Shown: positions 38,091 to 49,569 of the stretch, piece by piece
Layout of the letters: the number at the start of each line of letters is the position of its first letter
Numbering within the stretch: the first letter of the stretch is position 1
Assembly: GCA_025345505.1 (NCBI GenBank)
Contig: JANVCC010000064.1
Span: 2,549,113-2,613,112 of the forward strand
Reading direction: 5' to 3'
From: Todiramphus chloris collaris
Taxonomy: Eukaryota > Chordata > Aves > Coraciiformes > Alcedinidae
DNA length: 64,000 nt
Program-made: the position numbers and the translations under genes
The notes under the pieces: generated by a model
What the model was told of the DNA's origin: nothing
The model's input: only the letters and a program-made list of their open reading frames with translations
Databases searched by the model: none

Positions 38091-40044
38091 TAAGGAGGGA
38101 GGTGTGAGCGCGGCCACATGCGATGGCCAAGCGGATGGACTTTCACACAAGATATCTCCCGTGTCCATGCTGGAGGACGCGTGCTGGGCCAGGTTGGAGC
38201 TGGTGTGGTGGGACATCTGGTGCCTGGTGCGCTCCTAGAGAGTCAGCCCCCGGGAAGATGAACGGAATATTTCTAACCCCTCCCTAGCCACCTTCTTTCC
38301 ATCGTGTGCGGTTTGGCCGGGAGCCCTCTTAGCATGACACACCAGCCCGAGTATTGGAATCTCGTCTCAGGCTAATTTTCGAATGCTGATGGCCGTATCG
38401 ATTTGGAAACAAGCTGGGTTAAAAAGGCATTGGTCTTGTACACAGAGTCGGGTTGAGCTAATCCACCGTCGATACGCCAGCCCTGAGCAGTATTGACAGC
38501 CTAATGAATAGAAGGGGGGGAAAAAAACCCCCAAACCCAGGCCCTTTATTTCCCTCCCTTTCCGTTTTCTTTCCTCTTCGAGCAATCAAGCAAACTAAAC
38601 AGAGCCGGACTTTCTCCATCTCCATTAACTGTGGAGAGCAAGCAGATGCATTGCCAGCTCCGGTCCTTGCTGTTTATCTTGCAATCTGTTATTACCTGCC
38701 TGAGTTTCTTAAGCCAAAGTCGATCACCCGCGAGTTCTGAAGTCGCTATCAGGTGCCGTGGCGATGCAGGACAATTTCTATCCATTCTCTTCTGATTCCT
38801 GTTTCCTGACCTAAATTTCCCGTATCACCAGACATCCAGGTCCATCCTTTTTGCATCTTGCTGGATCATTAAGAAGGGATTTTGGGATTCTGGAGGAAAA
38901 GGTCGGATCTTAACTCCTTGCAGCAGTGCAGTTAAGTACAGGAGGATTCAGTGATGGGCTCAGTCCTGTAACGCACTGAACATCTCACCGCTGCCAATGG
39001 AAACAGCGGCCCTCAGGTTCCAAGAGCTGTTCCTTGGCACGCCCGGAACTTTCTCGGGTGGAAGATGGCAAGGGTGTAGTGCTCAGCAACCCGCTGGAGC
39101 GGAACGTGAAAGTGGATCTCGTGTCCAATTAAAGGAAAGCCTGCCTTAATGACCCCGATTAGAATTTGGCTGGGGTGCCAGGATTAACTCTCCTGCCTTG
39201 GAAAATGAGCCTGATAAATACACAAGCTGGTATAATCCCGTCCTAAAAGACACTTGGCGTGCAGGAAGCAGCCTGGTTGTCCTGGTTTGAGTGAAAACTC
39301 AAGCTGCACTGACCCTAAACCGTGACACCCCTCCTTCCCGGGAAAGCAGAGTGTCCTAGCACCAGACTGGAGGGATGTGCCAAGTTCAGCGCGTGGCCGT
39401 GGGACTTCTTGCCCCTTCCCGCAGCCTGATGGGAAAGGAGAAGCGGTGAGAGGAGGTGGGGAAGAGGGGGGTCTTCACTTTGGAACAGGGTTAGTCCAGG
39501 TACAGCCAGAAAGAGGAAGGTGTGCAGGCTGCTCTAAGCGGGTCCTGACTTTCTCCTTGCTGCACCAAGAAGGGGCCTGGGGGCACAGAGCTGGAGGCAG
39601 GAGCACTCCAGCCTCTTGGGATGCAATTAAATCGTGCCCTGGGGCAGGCCGTGCTCTCCAAAGGGACTGGCCTCTGGAGGGCAAGGAGCTGTTCTCCTTC
39701 CAGCCAGGATTTCAGCAGCCTGCTGCTCCCCCAGGCAGGTGTGATGGGTGCGTACTGGTCAGGGTCCAGACACCCTCAGCCCACGCTGTGCATCCCTCCT
39801 CCTCCTCCTCCTCAAGGTTAGGGGATATCGCTGTGGGTAGAGATGGGGCATCCAAGGGCTGCTGGAGAATTCAGTGCTGTAGGGGGAGAGAGCACAGAAG
39901 AGGAGTAGGGGTGAGAGAAGGAGCTTCCTTTAGGGTATGAGGGTTGGACGTTGTCCCCCAAAGGCAGGGGGAGAGAATCGGAGGATGTCCACGCTGCAGG
40001 GAGGCAAGGGCCTCACATTTGTTTCTAGGTTGCTTGCGTTGATG

Positions 40045-40350
40045 GCCGAGATCCCAAAATAGGTGGGTAGAAGGCACCTCAAGAACTCATTTAGCCTGTC
40101 CCTCCGCAACAAGGCAGAGACATCGCTGGCAAACACGTGTGAAAGCTATTCTTGAAAATCTTTAACAAAGCAGGTTCTTCAGCCTCCCCAGACGCTCCAT
40201 TCTACTGCTTCGCTACCTTTATAATTAGAAAATGTATAGCTAATGCCCAACTTAAACCCTCTTTGTTGCAAATGAAGTGGAGTTTTTCCTCAGCCTATCC
40301 CCAGCGGACATGGGGAACAATTGATCAGCGTCTCCCCTTTTGTCACAACC
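40045..40350 (-). mobile_element. CR1-type LINE fragment, antisense and old
   Basis: Read on the minus strand, this region follows the CR1 3'-end layout. In + strand order the matching blocks are 'aaggcacctcaagaactcat', 'ttcttgaaaatctttaacaa', 'cattctactgcttcgctacc' and 'ttagaaaatgtatagctaat'. It is much more diverged than the + strand copies and lacks a clear 3' tail, which suggests an older subfamily. The boundaries are approximate. Confidence 0.7.
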
Positions 40351-41689
40351 TCTTGCTTTTTGGGAAGGTTGTTATCGTGTTGCCCCTTAGCCGCCTGCTT
40401 TCTGAAGCGACGCGAGCTCCGTTTCTCCGCCTCTCCTTGTCGGCCGGGCTGTCGGAAACACTCATCAGCCTCAAAATCCTGCTACAAAAGGTGATGGCTG
40501 ACGATCCAGGAATAGCAGGTCGGTGCATCTCTCCTTCCCGCTGCCTCTGTGCTAATGTGGGACAAACGAGCCCGGGAAGGAGACAACAGACCCTTGGCAT
40601 TGAATGCATCAAAGTTCAGACCTGCTGTTTCAGGGACTGCTTGAAACGGGGTCAGGCTCAGTTGCTGGTAGTGCCAAGTTGATGTGAGCCGACAACAGAG
40701 CTGTAAAAGGTACAAGGAGGTTCTTGGCACCTGGCAAGTTCCCAGACCTAAAATGCACGGCTCAGTGTCTCATCTGCAGTGTCTGGAAGGTGGTCACTGC
40801 TTGTCCCGCTCACTCAGCCCTATTTCTTCTGAGGAAGAGTTGTCCTAAGGCCAGATGAAGCACAGGGAAGCCACACTGCCTGTGATTTCAGGAGCCTGAG
40901 CAGAGAGAGGGGTTTCTGGCTGAAAATCCCAAAGAGACCAAATCCAGGGACGCCCCACTTGCAATAGGCAAGCTCTGAACTTGGAGGGAGGCAGAACCCC
41001 AGAGTGAGAAAGAGGATTTGGGCCTCATTGACCTCTGAGGAGCGATGATTCCCCTCCTTCTCTCCCGTATCCCACTCTGGTTTCCTTATCATGTCCCACT
41101 TCTTGCTCCTGCAGCAGCATCTCAGCCTCCCCCTTCTCCCCGGTCACCGCAGGACACTTGAGCTATTTAAGCCGTTCTCTGGGTTCTGGGTTTAGAAAAG
41201 AGAGAGGAGGGAGGAAGAGGAGGAGGAGGGTGTCTGGAAAGCTCTTATTTGTATTGATAATAAGCCTTCTCCAACGCGCTCCTGCAAAACACTCCCCTAC
41301 TCCTTGTAAGATGCATTAAGGAAAGTTGGTCTTATCTCGGCGCCGGGAACGGACTCGGGGAAGGAGGCACCAACTGCCTGCCAGAGTTTAATCTCATTTA
41401 GGCACACAAATTTGCATGAGAGAAAATGGTGGAATTTTAGTGCTTAGAAAGAAAGAAAGAAAGGAGGAAGGAGAAAAAAAAAAAAAAATCCCCCCCAAAA
41501 AATAAGGCAGTCAACTGGGGGATATTAGCGCTTTCCCGCTTCTTTATCAGCGCCCCTGGCCCTATCTGGCTCTTTCTGTTGTCACTGGAGCAACTAATCA
41601 CCCCCCTCCCCTTTTGTTTGGTGTAAATGAGTTTTCCCACTCCTTTTCTCGGGCGCCGGGTTAATCTGCAAATCCTTGCCTTTGTCTGG

Positions 41690-42020
41690 GAGTTAATTAC
41701 CTGCTCGGCGGAGTCGGGGGGCGGCGGGCGCAGGTGGCGGGGGGCAGGCGCGGCGTGGCGGTGGCACCGGGGCCGCCCCGGGAGCGTCGCTGCCAAGGTG
41801 TGCGCCGGCGAGATAAAGCCACCAGTGGGGCTGCTTTGTTTCCAGCGCCGAAGGCAGCCCAATTAATTTCCCTTTGATGCCATAAGCCCCTCGCGCTCGT
41901 GGGAGAACGAGGAGAACTTCTCGCGGGCGCTCGTTCCGCCTCGCGCCGGGGCGCACCCTGCAGAGCTGGGGCTGGGAGGGAAGGATCAGGCCCTGCAGTC
42001 ATCGTCGCTCTTCTCCGAAA
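41690..42020. promoter_or_regulatory. Intronic CpG island
   Basis: By eye there are roughly 35 CpG dinucleotides in about 330 bp, with GGGGCGG/GGCGGGC-like Sp1 sites at its 5' side and AT-rich flanks (TTAATTAC before, AATTAATTTCCCTTTGATG inside). It lies 4.2 kb downstream of the Ig1 exon. CpG islands in introns often mark alternative promoters or poised enhancers. No TATA box or convincing first exon was seen. Confidence 0.55.
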
Positions 42021-42902
42021 GCCTCAAGGTGGCTTTCAGGGCAAACGGGGAATGTATTGCGTGTGCCTGGCTTTTTGGTTTTTATTTCTGGAGATGCTCA
42101 GAGCGTTCCTGATCCCCCTCTGCTCCGGAGCTTTGGCAGTGCTGTCGGAGCCGGGGGCCTGAGCTTGTCCCCTGCGCCACCAAAGCCAGCGGTGCTGGGG
42201 ATGAGGAGGAGCAGGGCAGTTTGCCCAGGGCTGTTTGGTAACTCGGCGGCACTGAGGGTTTGTAGGTGTTGTCCGGGTATGGAGCTGAAGTTCCACGCTG
42301 GGCAGGATGCTTCCCAGCAGGAACCACAGGAGCTGCTGGTGGCATGGGTTTTTCTGGTATGTCCACACCTTTTCCTTTGAGAGCAGCTCTTCCTTCTAGA
42401 AGCACAAGCAGGTTTAGGTAATACCTTCTACAAAGCATCTGGGGAGCTGGGAGAGCCTCCCCAGGCCGGTGGAGAGGAGGAAACCAGCAGCATGAAATGG
42501 AAATGCTCCCTCACTTCACCTGCACTCTCGGCTCCTTTGACTGCTGCCTTCCTTCCCTGTCTCTCTTTTGTTGCTAATCTCTGTCCGTCCGTCAGAGCAT
42601 CGTCTCCTTTTGTATCAGGGCTGTTGTCGAGGACCGGAGGTCTCCCACACGCTCTCGCTCACTGTCCTCATTGCCGGCTTTGTATCCCGGTTTTGCTCTG
42701 CCGCCGGGAGCATCTCCGCTCTTCCCGCATCCGTTGCTGCCCCTGGATCTCTCCATCTCCCTCCCAAGGTGACCGGAACCTTGCTTTCCCGCAGGGCTCA
42801 ACAGCCCGGCGGGTGGCTTTGACCCACCGATGCGCTCGTCCGTGCTCCCTCGTGGAACGGCCGCGTTCCCGGCGTGCGGCTGGGCGGGCTCCCTCCGGCC
42901 TC

Positions 42903-43075
42903 CCCCAAGTCACTTGACCTCTTTGCAAATCAATTTAACATCTGTGAGGCAGAGATAATAATTGTCACCTCCTTCACAGGGGGGTTGATGAGGATTAATT
43001 CATTAATGTCGACAGAGGTCTTTGAAGATGGAACGCGCTATCTGAGAGCTAAACGTTATTATTAATTAGCAATTA
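42903..43075 (+). mobile_element. Ancient SINE / L2-like 3' tail relic
   Basis: The order of blocks follows the shared tail of MIR/CORE-SINE and L2 elements: 'caagtcacttgacctcttt', 'catctgtgaggcagagataa', 'taattgtcacctccttcaca', 'ggggttgatgaggattaatt', then 'aacgcgctatctgagagcta' and 'ttattattaatta'. These families predate birds, so this is a very old insertion that stayed unusually readable, possibly under constraint. Confidence 0.7.
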
Positions 43076-44245
43076 TATCGTGGGGCGGGAAGGGGGGAAA
43101 AGCAGAGACTCCAGAGCCCATACTGGAAGTGCTTTCTCCAGGCTCACACGCCTGCCCTCGCAGCAGCTTTGGGCTGCCCCAGTTACGTGGCTGCTCTGCT
43201 GCTGGAGGGAGCTGGACAGGCTGCATCCCACTGGGGACGTGTCCCACTCACGCTGTGGCACGTTCTCTGTCCTCCTGCCTGGAACGTGTAGGTGCAGGGG
43301 CAGCAGGGAGCAGGAGGGATGGGGAGATGAGCAGTGCTTGAGTCTCTTAACTGCTGTCCTCGTTGGAAAGAGAGCACGGTGGTAGCTGGGTAGCGGTGGT
43401 GAAGGGAGGGCATCCTCCCTGCTGGTCTGGCACCCCAGCAGTGCGAGTGGGCCAGGCACCACCAGACTCACGGGAGGATGTATCCTGTTCCCAAGGGAAA
43501 TAATTGGCAGGAGAATGGAGCGAGGGGAAGGAAGAACCAGTGATTCATAGGGCACACAGACCGGTTTTATTTCCTTCATGTTTTTCTTTCTTGTACACCA
43601 AGGCTGATTTCCCCGTTGTTCCCCCCGCCCGGTGAACTGCTAACGCCGCAATCCAGCGTGTTGTGGGGTTCCCCGAAGCTGCGCCGACACGAACCCTCTG
43701 CCCTCCCTGGGGCCGGGACAGCACAGTGATGCTCACTGGGACCAGTTCCACCTCCAACACCCTGTTGTCTCCGCCAGTTCCCTCCTGCCTGGCTGCAGCC
43801 ACGGGCGCTTCTCTGGCTGCAGGGTGAGCGGAGATGTGCGGAGCTGCAGAGCTCAACCTCTGATCACCCCTCTTCTAGAACACGAGAGCCTGCTCCTCTT
43901 TGAACCTTCCTGAGCACACGAGCTCCCAGCGGCCCCATTCCCCCATCCCCTCCCAAGGCTTTCAGGGAGAGGTCGCTGGATTCACCCGGAGCCATTTGAC
44001 AGCGGCTTTGCTAATCCCTTCTGCGGAGCGGGTGAAACTGGGAGGCCAGCTGTGTGCTCTCCGAGCTGGGCTGGAGGAGGACTTGAGTTCTCTGGAGGTT
44101 TCCCAGTCCCCCTCCTTCCCCAGGGACTTTACTAGTCTCTGGGATGCACATCGAGCATCTTCTCTCCGCCGCGTGCGGTTTCCGGAGCGCCGTCGTCGGG
44201 CACGATAAAGCCGGTGGGGGTTTAATGAGGTCACTGCAGTTTAAT

Positions 44246-44538
44246 GTTACTGCAGTAATCTCTTTTGTTTTACTACATTAAAATATTTGCGGTGGAACGG
44301 TTGGACCACTGTAACGCGATACCGCTACCTTAATGTTGTTGTTGCCACGGTAACGCTAATGGCGGCTCAATAACATTATTGCAATTTAATCTTACGACGA
44401 TAAAATTAAGGGTAGAACCGTGAGACCTCCACAATGGGATGTTACTGCAGTAACAGCATTGTTATCGTAATCGCGGGAGCAGAGTCAACTCGTCGTAGTG
44501 TAATATTGGTACCGGGGCTTTGTTGTTACTATAGTAAC
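44246..44538. promoter_or_regulatory. Array of four 14-bp palindromes resembling RFX X-boxes
   Basis: Four sites have the form GTTRCY-NN-RGYAAC: GTTACTGCAGTAAT (44246-44259, one end imperfect), GTTGCCACGGTAAC (44341-44354), GTTACTGCAGTAAC (44441-44454) and GTTACTATAGTAAC (44525-44538). The second is very close to the palindromic RFX consensus GTTGCCATGGCAAC. Part of the region is a degenerate tandem repeat: 44291-44320 and 44411-44440 align with a period of 120 bp. A CRE-like GACGTCAC follows at 44583-44590. Binding and function are inferred from motifs only. Confidence 0.5.
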
Positions 44539-44844
44539 GCGGAGCATCCGCCGAAAGCCGTGGCAGGGGATGAATGGGAGGAGACGTCACCGGTACAACG
44601 GCAACTACAGCCACCCCGGGGCTGGTGGAGCAGGAAGGTTGCGCTGGTATAAACACACCTTAATCGCCTCCTTCCGTCGGCGTGGTGTTTTTATCGGGGC
44701 CTTTCTCCTTCTCCCTCCGTTGCCGGAGCTCTTCAGAGCCCGTCTGTTGTTTTAGTGGCGCAGGGAAGATTTAATGCGCTGCCTCCATCTAGTTCCAGAT
44801 CCTTCTGCCCGACGTTTTATAGCATGTGGCTGTTATGGAGCGAT

Positions 44845-44905
44845 AACGTTTTATATTTATATGTCATCTTCCATCGTGAAGGATCCCGGCACGAGCTACA
44901 AATCA
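44845..44905 (-). mobile_element. Possible ancient SINE/L2-like tail, antisense
   Basis: The order 'ttttatatttatatgtcatc', 'ttccatcgtgaaggatccc' and 'gagctacaaatc' follows the reverse-complement tail motif (ttatatagcgcctttcatc, gaggatcccaaagcgctttacaaa). It is short and diverged, so only a tentative call. Confidence 0.4.
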
Positions 44906-45084
44906 CAGCCGTGCTGCAGGGCCGGGCAGGCGACCCAGCACACGTTGCATGCGAGCGAGAGGAGAGGGCTTCATCCAAGGGCGCTGGAGCTCGATTTGCT
45001 GCCCTGGAGAGATACCCACCGAGATACCCACCTGCTGGGCACCGATACCTATGCGAGGGAGAGTCTTTTTTTTTGTTTTGAGGA

Positions 45085-45210
45085 CTTCCCTGGAGTGCCC
45101 ACGCGTCGCGAGGAGGAGCGGGGGTCCCGTCCGCGCCGAGCTGCGCGCTTCGTACGCGCTGGCAGAGCGCGGCTGGCGGTTTGCGCAGAGCGCAGGTGAC
45201 GTCTCTGTGC
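45085..45210. promoter_or_regulatory. CpG cluster with CRE-like site
   Basis: About 20 CpGs fall in 120 bp, with TGACGTCT (45197-45204) at the 3' edge, one base off the full CRE. It lies about 550 bp downstream of the X-box-like array, and a GACGTCAC at 44583-44590 lies between them, so the three may form one regulatory block. This is motif-level evidence only. Confidence 0.35.
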
Positions 45211-48200
45211 CGTGGGTAGGTGACATCGCAGCGGCTGCAGTTTTCTCCAGCCTCCAGGGGAGGGAAGCAGAGCTGCCGATCAGCGGTCCCCAGCATCGCG
45301 GCCGCATCCCTGCCGCATCCCTCTTGCTTGCGATGCCACCGCGCCTGCCAGCCGGGCTGGGTGCCCCGGTTGCTCACTCGCACCCCTGAACTACCTCCAC
45401 CACCTCCTTTCCTCCTTGGCAGGAAGGGATTTATCCTCTGCTTCGAGCTCCTGCGCTCCCTCCTGGCTTCTCAGGAGATCTCCATCCCTCTTCAGCTCTT
45501 TGAAACCCATGTTCTGCAAGCCCAGCCTCCAGCCCTAGCACAACTCTGGGCCCGGCTCAGCGAGGCAGCCGCTCGGCTCCCCTTGTGCGTCAGCATTTGA
45601 ACTCTCTCCATGGGTATTTGGACTCTGACTGCCGTGGTAATTCCTTGTTTGTCCTTCAATAAAAGACCTGTGAGCCCCCTTGACGCTGGTGCTGGAATCA
45701 GTGGGACCTGGGACGTCCCGCGTGCCAGCTTTCCGGGGCAAGCTGGTACGGCATCCGTCCTGCCACAGCGGCTCCTCCGGGAGTCGCATGTTTGAAAACA
45801 CGAGCAGCAGCTCATCTCCCATTCACTGTTTTTCTCCATCATTTGCTTTATTAAATATTGATTTTCTGTTGCATTATTAAACCTGAAGTCCAGAGCATAA
45901 ATTCAGAGTTGATACTTTAATCTGGCTCTTCTTTTTGGCCTTTAGCACTGATTTTTCCAGCCAGCCACCCCGGAGGCGAGTCCAGAAGCGAAAGGCTGTT
46001 GCAGAGGCTCGGGAAGTTGGAGAGGGTGAGAGGGAAGCTCTTCCCAAGGGAGTTTGGTCTCTTTGGTGCAGACTTTGCAGCCAAAGGTGGCATCTGCGGG
46101 GATCCTGGCTTGCAATCCTGCTCAGATGCCGTGTGAAAGGAGGCTGGAGAGGCATCAGCCAGGCTTTCCATGGAGGTTTGGGTGTTGCTGGAAGGGGGAA
46201 GGAGATAGCCCTCCTTCTTTTTCTTTGATAACATGAGGAATTTAGTCTGGAGCCACTGCCTGGCAGAGCAGCAGTGAGAGGTCCCTCCATGTGCCCTGCT
46301 TGGGCTGCTCCCTCGGGCTTTTGCTGCCTCACTCTGCCAAAATTGCCATGCTCGGGATCCGTGCTCTCTGCCGGGGAAGGAAGCCACAGATGGTGATGTC
46401 CTGTCCTAAATGCATCTCTTAAAACGCAGCTCCTGGGCCATGCTCTACAAATCTGTGCTTTTCCGCCGTACAAATCCCCAGCGAAACCAGAAGTTGGCCT
46501 GGGCCAAAACTCCAGGCGTAGCCAGAGGGATGCGGGTGGTGGGATCTCCGCCAGCGCCAGGCTCCAGAAAGCCACCGGCCAGGCGGGAGCGGTGCAGGTG
46601 GCCACCGGCACGTCCCCGGTAGCCAAGGTGGGTCGCGTTGACTCGCACCGGCTGGTCCCCTCTTGCCTCCCCTTCCCTATCGGAGAGCTGCACGCGGCCG
46701 GCCGCTGCCAAAGCCCCGCGCTGCCAGCAACCAGGTGTCTGAACATGTTTCCAGAGCCAAGATGACTCCCTGGCCAAAAGGGAGGAGGGGAAAGCAGTGT
46801 GGCAGCGCTGGCAGGTTCGGGAGGATGGAAAAAAAAATAAAAAAGAAAGAAAGGAAAAAATAAAAAAGGCAGAGGGAGGCTTGCAAACAGCTTTTGGATC
46901 CCCATCCAAATGTGGCATGCTGGGCAGCGTGAAACCCGCGCCTGGCAGCCGGCGTGCCGAGCAGTGATTTAAAACCAGGCTCCCAGCGGCGGGGAAAGAG
47001 GCAGAGGGGGAAGCAGATGTGAACACAATGATGGAGATAAAGGAGAGGCCAAGAGAACAGCTGCCGAAGAGCCGGCCTGGCCCCGCTGCTGGCACTGGGT
47101 GCTACAAAACCTCCAGCAAATATCCACCAGCTTAAGGATGGGCTGGAGGGGTCGCTGAGCTCGTGAGAGAATGAAGGGGAGGACCAGGGGGAAAATGTGT
47201 TGGTTTCTGCATTGGTTTTGCTTTGATCTTGAAGGAAAAGTTGAAGGTTGGAGAAGGAGAGGAGCGTTGGAACATTGGGAGAGTCGTGATCTTGTTTTCT
47301 GGTCTCTGTTCTGGTGCTGCGACAGAGAAGAAAGTGATTTTAGCCAAGGAGAAAGGGGAAGAAAATTGGGAATTGGAGAACAAAAAGGTGGGGACCTTCA
47401 GAAAAGAGGTGGATGTGAGATCCTGCAGAAAAGGTGTGGAAATATGAACTTGAAAGATTGTGGTTTGGGTTTTCTGGGTCTGGCTGGTTGCCTGTCTGAG
47501 AAGCTGTTGGTGTAGGATACCGCTGAGCCCTCTGTGCCCTGTCCCTTGGAAACGAGGTGGCTTTGTTCATTAGGCCTGGGTTGGATCTCTGGAAAAACCC
47601 CAAAAAGAGTGGTGAGAAGCAGGAAGGTCTCATTGCTCGAGGTGGACTCGTGCTTATCGTTCGTGTCTGGGTTGCTGGTCCCATTACACTGGCAGTAGAA
47701 TTGCCAGGACGATTTTGCCTCTGGGTTCTTCTTTCCTCCAGTAGGATCTAGTGTAAGACTGGGACAAAGGCAGCGAAGGTCATGGACCCCATCCTGCCCT
47801 ACGTGAGATGAGATGCACGGGTCTCAATCCGCCTCCCCATCACCGAGCCCTCGCGGCGAACTGGCTCCCCGATTTGCACCCGGGGATGTCCTTGCCCGGA
47901 CCAGCTTGGAGAAGAGAAATCAACAGAGATGTCTTCTCTATGGTTTGCCCTCCTTGTAATCCCTCCTTCTAGCAGCCGGGCCGAGATCTTCAGCCTTTGA
48001 TCCTCCTCCTCTTTTGCAAACACTTCTCTCCGCTCGTGGAATTAAATCTCTCTCGCAGTGTTTTCCTTCCCTATCTCTTCTTTTTGGCTGAGCCTGTCTG
48101 AAATGCTATATTTTTTTGCTCCTTCAGCAGCAGGGCTATATAATTGATGGCCTCACCAAGCTTTCTGAGCTGAACATTAAACCCTTCCTGCCTCGGCTCC

Positions 48201-49440
48201 GACCGGAGTTCATTACTTTCTGCAAAGCTTTGTTGTCTGTTGGTGCTCCGATGATTGTTGTTGTGGAGGGGAGGATATTGTCAACAGAGAGGGAGGAAGG
48301 GGGGCTGGATTTGGCCAGGACTGCTTGGTAATCAAATCCTGCTCTCTGTCTTCTTAGCAAATTTTCGAGTGGGGAAAACAGCCTCTTTTAGCAAAATGGA
48401 AATACCCGGCCCTTCCCAACGGCAGGAGCACAGAAGTCAGGGGTTGGGGTGGTGATGGTGGGTAGGAAAACGTCGCTTTGCAGATCACCCCTGCGAGCGA
48501 TGGGCAGGCGGGAGCAGGAGGATGCTCCTCTCGCCGTAGGCTTCACACTTGGGGTTCCTCTGGTGGTCCCTCCCAAACTTTAGCGTCGAGGGATCTGCCC
48601 TGGGAAGCCCAGGCAGCGCTGGCAGGGTCCTTCCGGCACCGTGGTTTCTTTATCCCAGCGCAGGGTGTAGCACACCCGCTGGGTGTAGTTTTTTGCACCA
48701 CGCAAAGCACTTTGGGCATTTTTCTGCTTTTTCTGGCAAGATCTTTTCAGGTTTGCCCTTCGACGATGCTTCTTTTGGCTCCCCGTCTACCTCCGTGGTT
48801 TTCCAGCACTTAAAACACAGCGAGGCCGAGGTGATTACAAGGATTGGGAGATGCAGTGACACTTCCCTGCCAACAAGTAATTGATTTATTAAAGACATTA
48901 CAATACATTCATGGTTGAGCGTAAGAGTTTCCTTTGAACTCGCTCGAAAAATCCAAAGGGATTGTGCCTGTTTGCAAGTACCGAGGGCAGAATAAATCTG
49001 CGCTCCCCCATCGCCTACCCCCCCTCCCCTTCCCCGCGCCGCCGCAATTTCATTTCCCTTTGACGGGCGCGAGTAAATATCACAGCTCGACAACTCCGGT
49101 CCAGTGACCGGTGTGATCCAATTTAATAGCATTTAAAAATTCAAAGTGATTGTTAGCCAAATGGAAATGTAAGATTTCATACCCAGCCTGCCTTGGGGAG
49201 GAGAGGAAGAATGAGGGAGGGTGCGGGGGATGTAGACAAATGGACTAGATAAAAAATAATGGAAAGTAACTTAATTAAAGAGGCTCAAGCCAAGTTAAAA
49301 ACAGTAATGATTTTGAATCGCGGAATGGCAGTTTTTAAAAATGAAAAGGGAAGAGGAAAGGAAGGAAAGGACTCTGGATAAAGAGCCTCCAAAATGGTGA
49401 ACTGGGAGGAGGAGGAGGGAGAGGAAGGAAGGGAATGAAG

Positions 49441-49569
49441 GGGGGGAAGGGAAGGGAAGGGAAGGGAAGGGAAGGGAAGGGAAGGGAAGGNNNNNNNNNN
49501 GGGAAGGGAAGGGAAGGGAAGGGAAGGGAAGGGAAGGGAAGGGAAGGGAAGGGAAGGGAAGGGAAGGGA
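49441..49569. repeat. (GGGAA)n satellite-like array with N gap
   Basis: The pentamer gggaa repeats perfectly on both sides of ten Ns at 49491-49500. The flanks are also purine-rich (about 49340-49440). The array is purine-only on the + strand, and its real length cannot be known from this assembly. Confidence 0.96.

Noticed and set aside
45877..46905. 342-codon open frame on the minus strand
   Set aside because: It is the longest frame in the window but has low-complexity stretches (F/L/P-rich, K/S-rich), no recognisable domain and no splice or promoter context, and it sits in an intron of a + strand gene. Stop-poor composition explains it.
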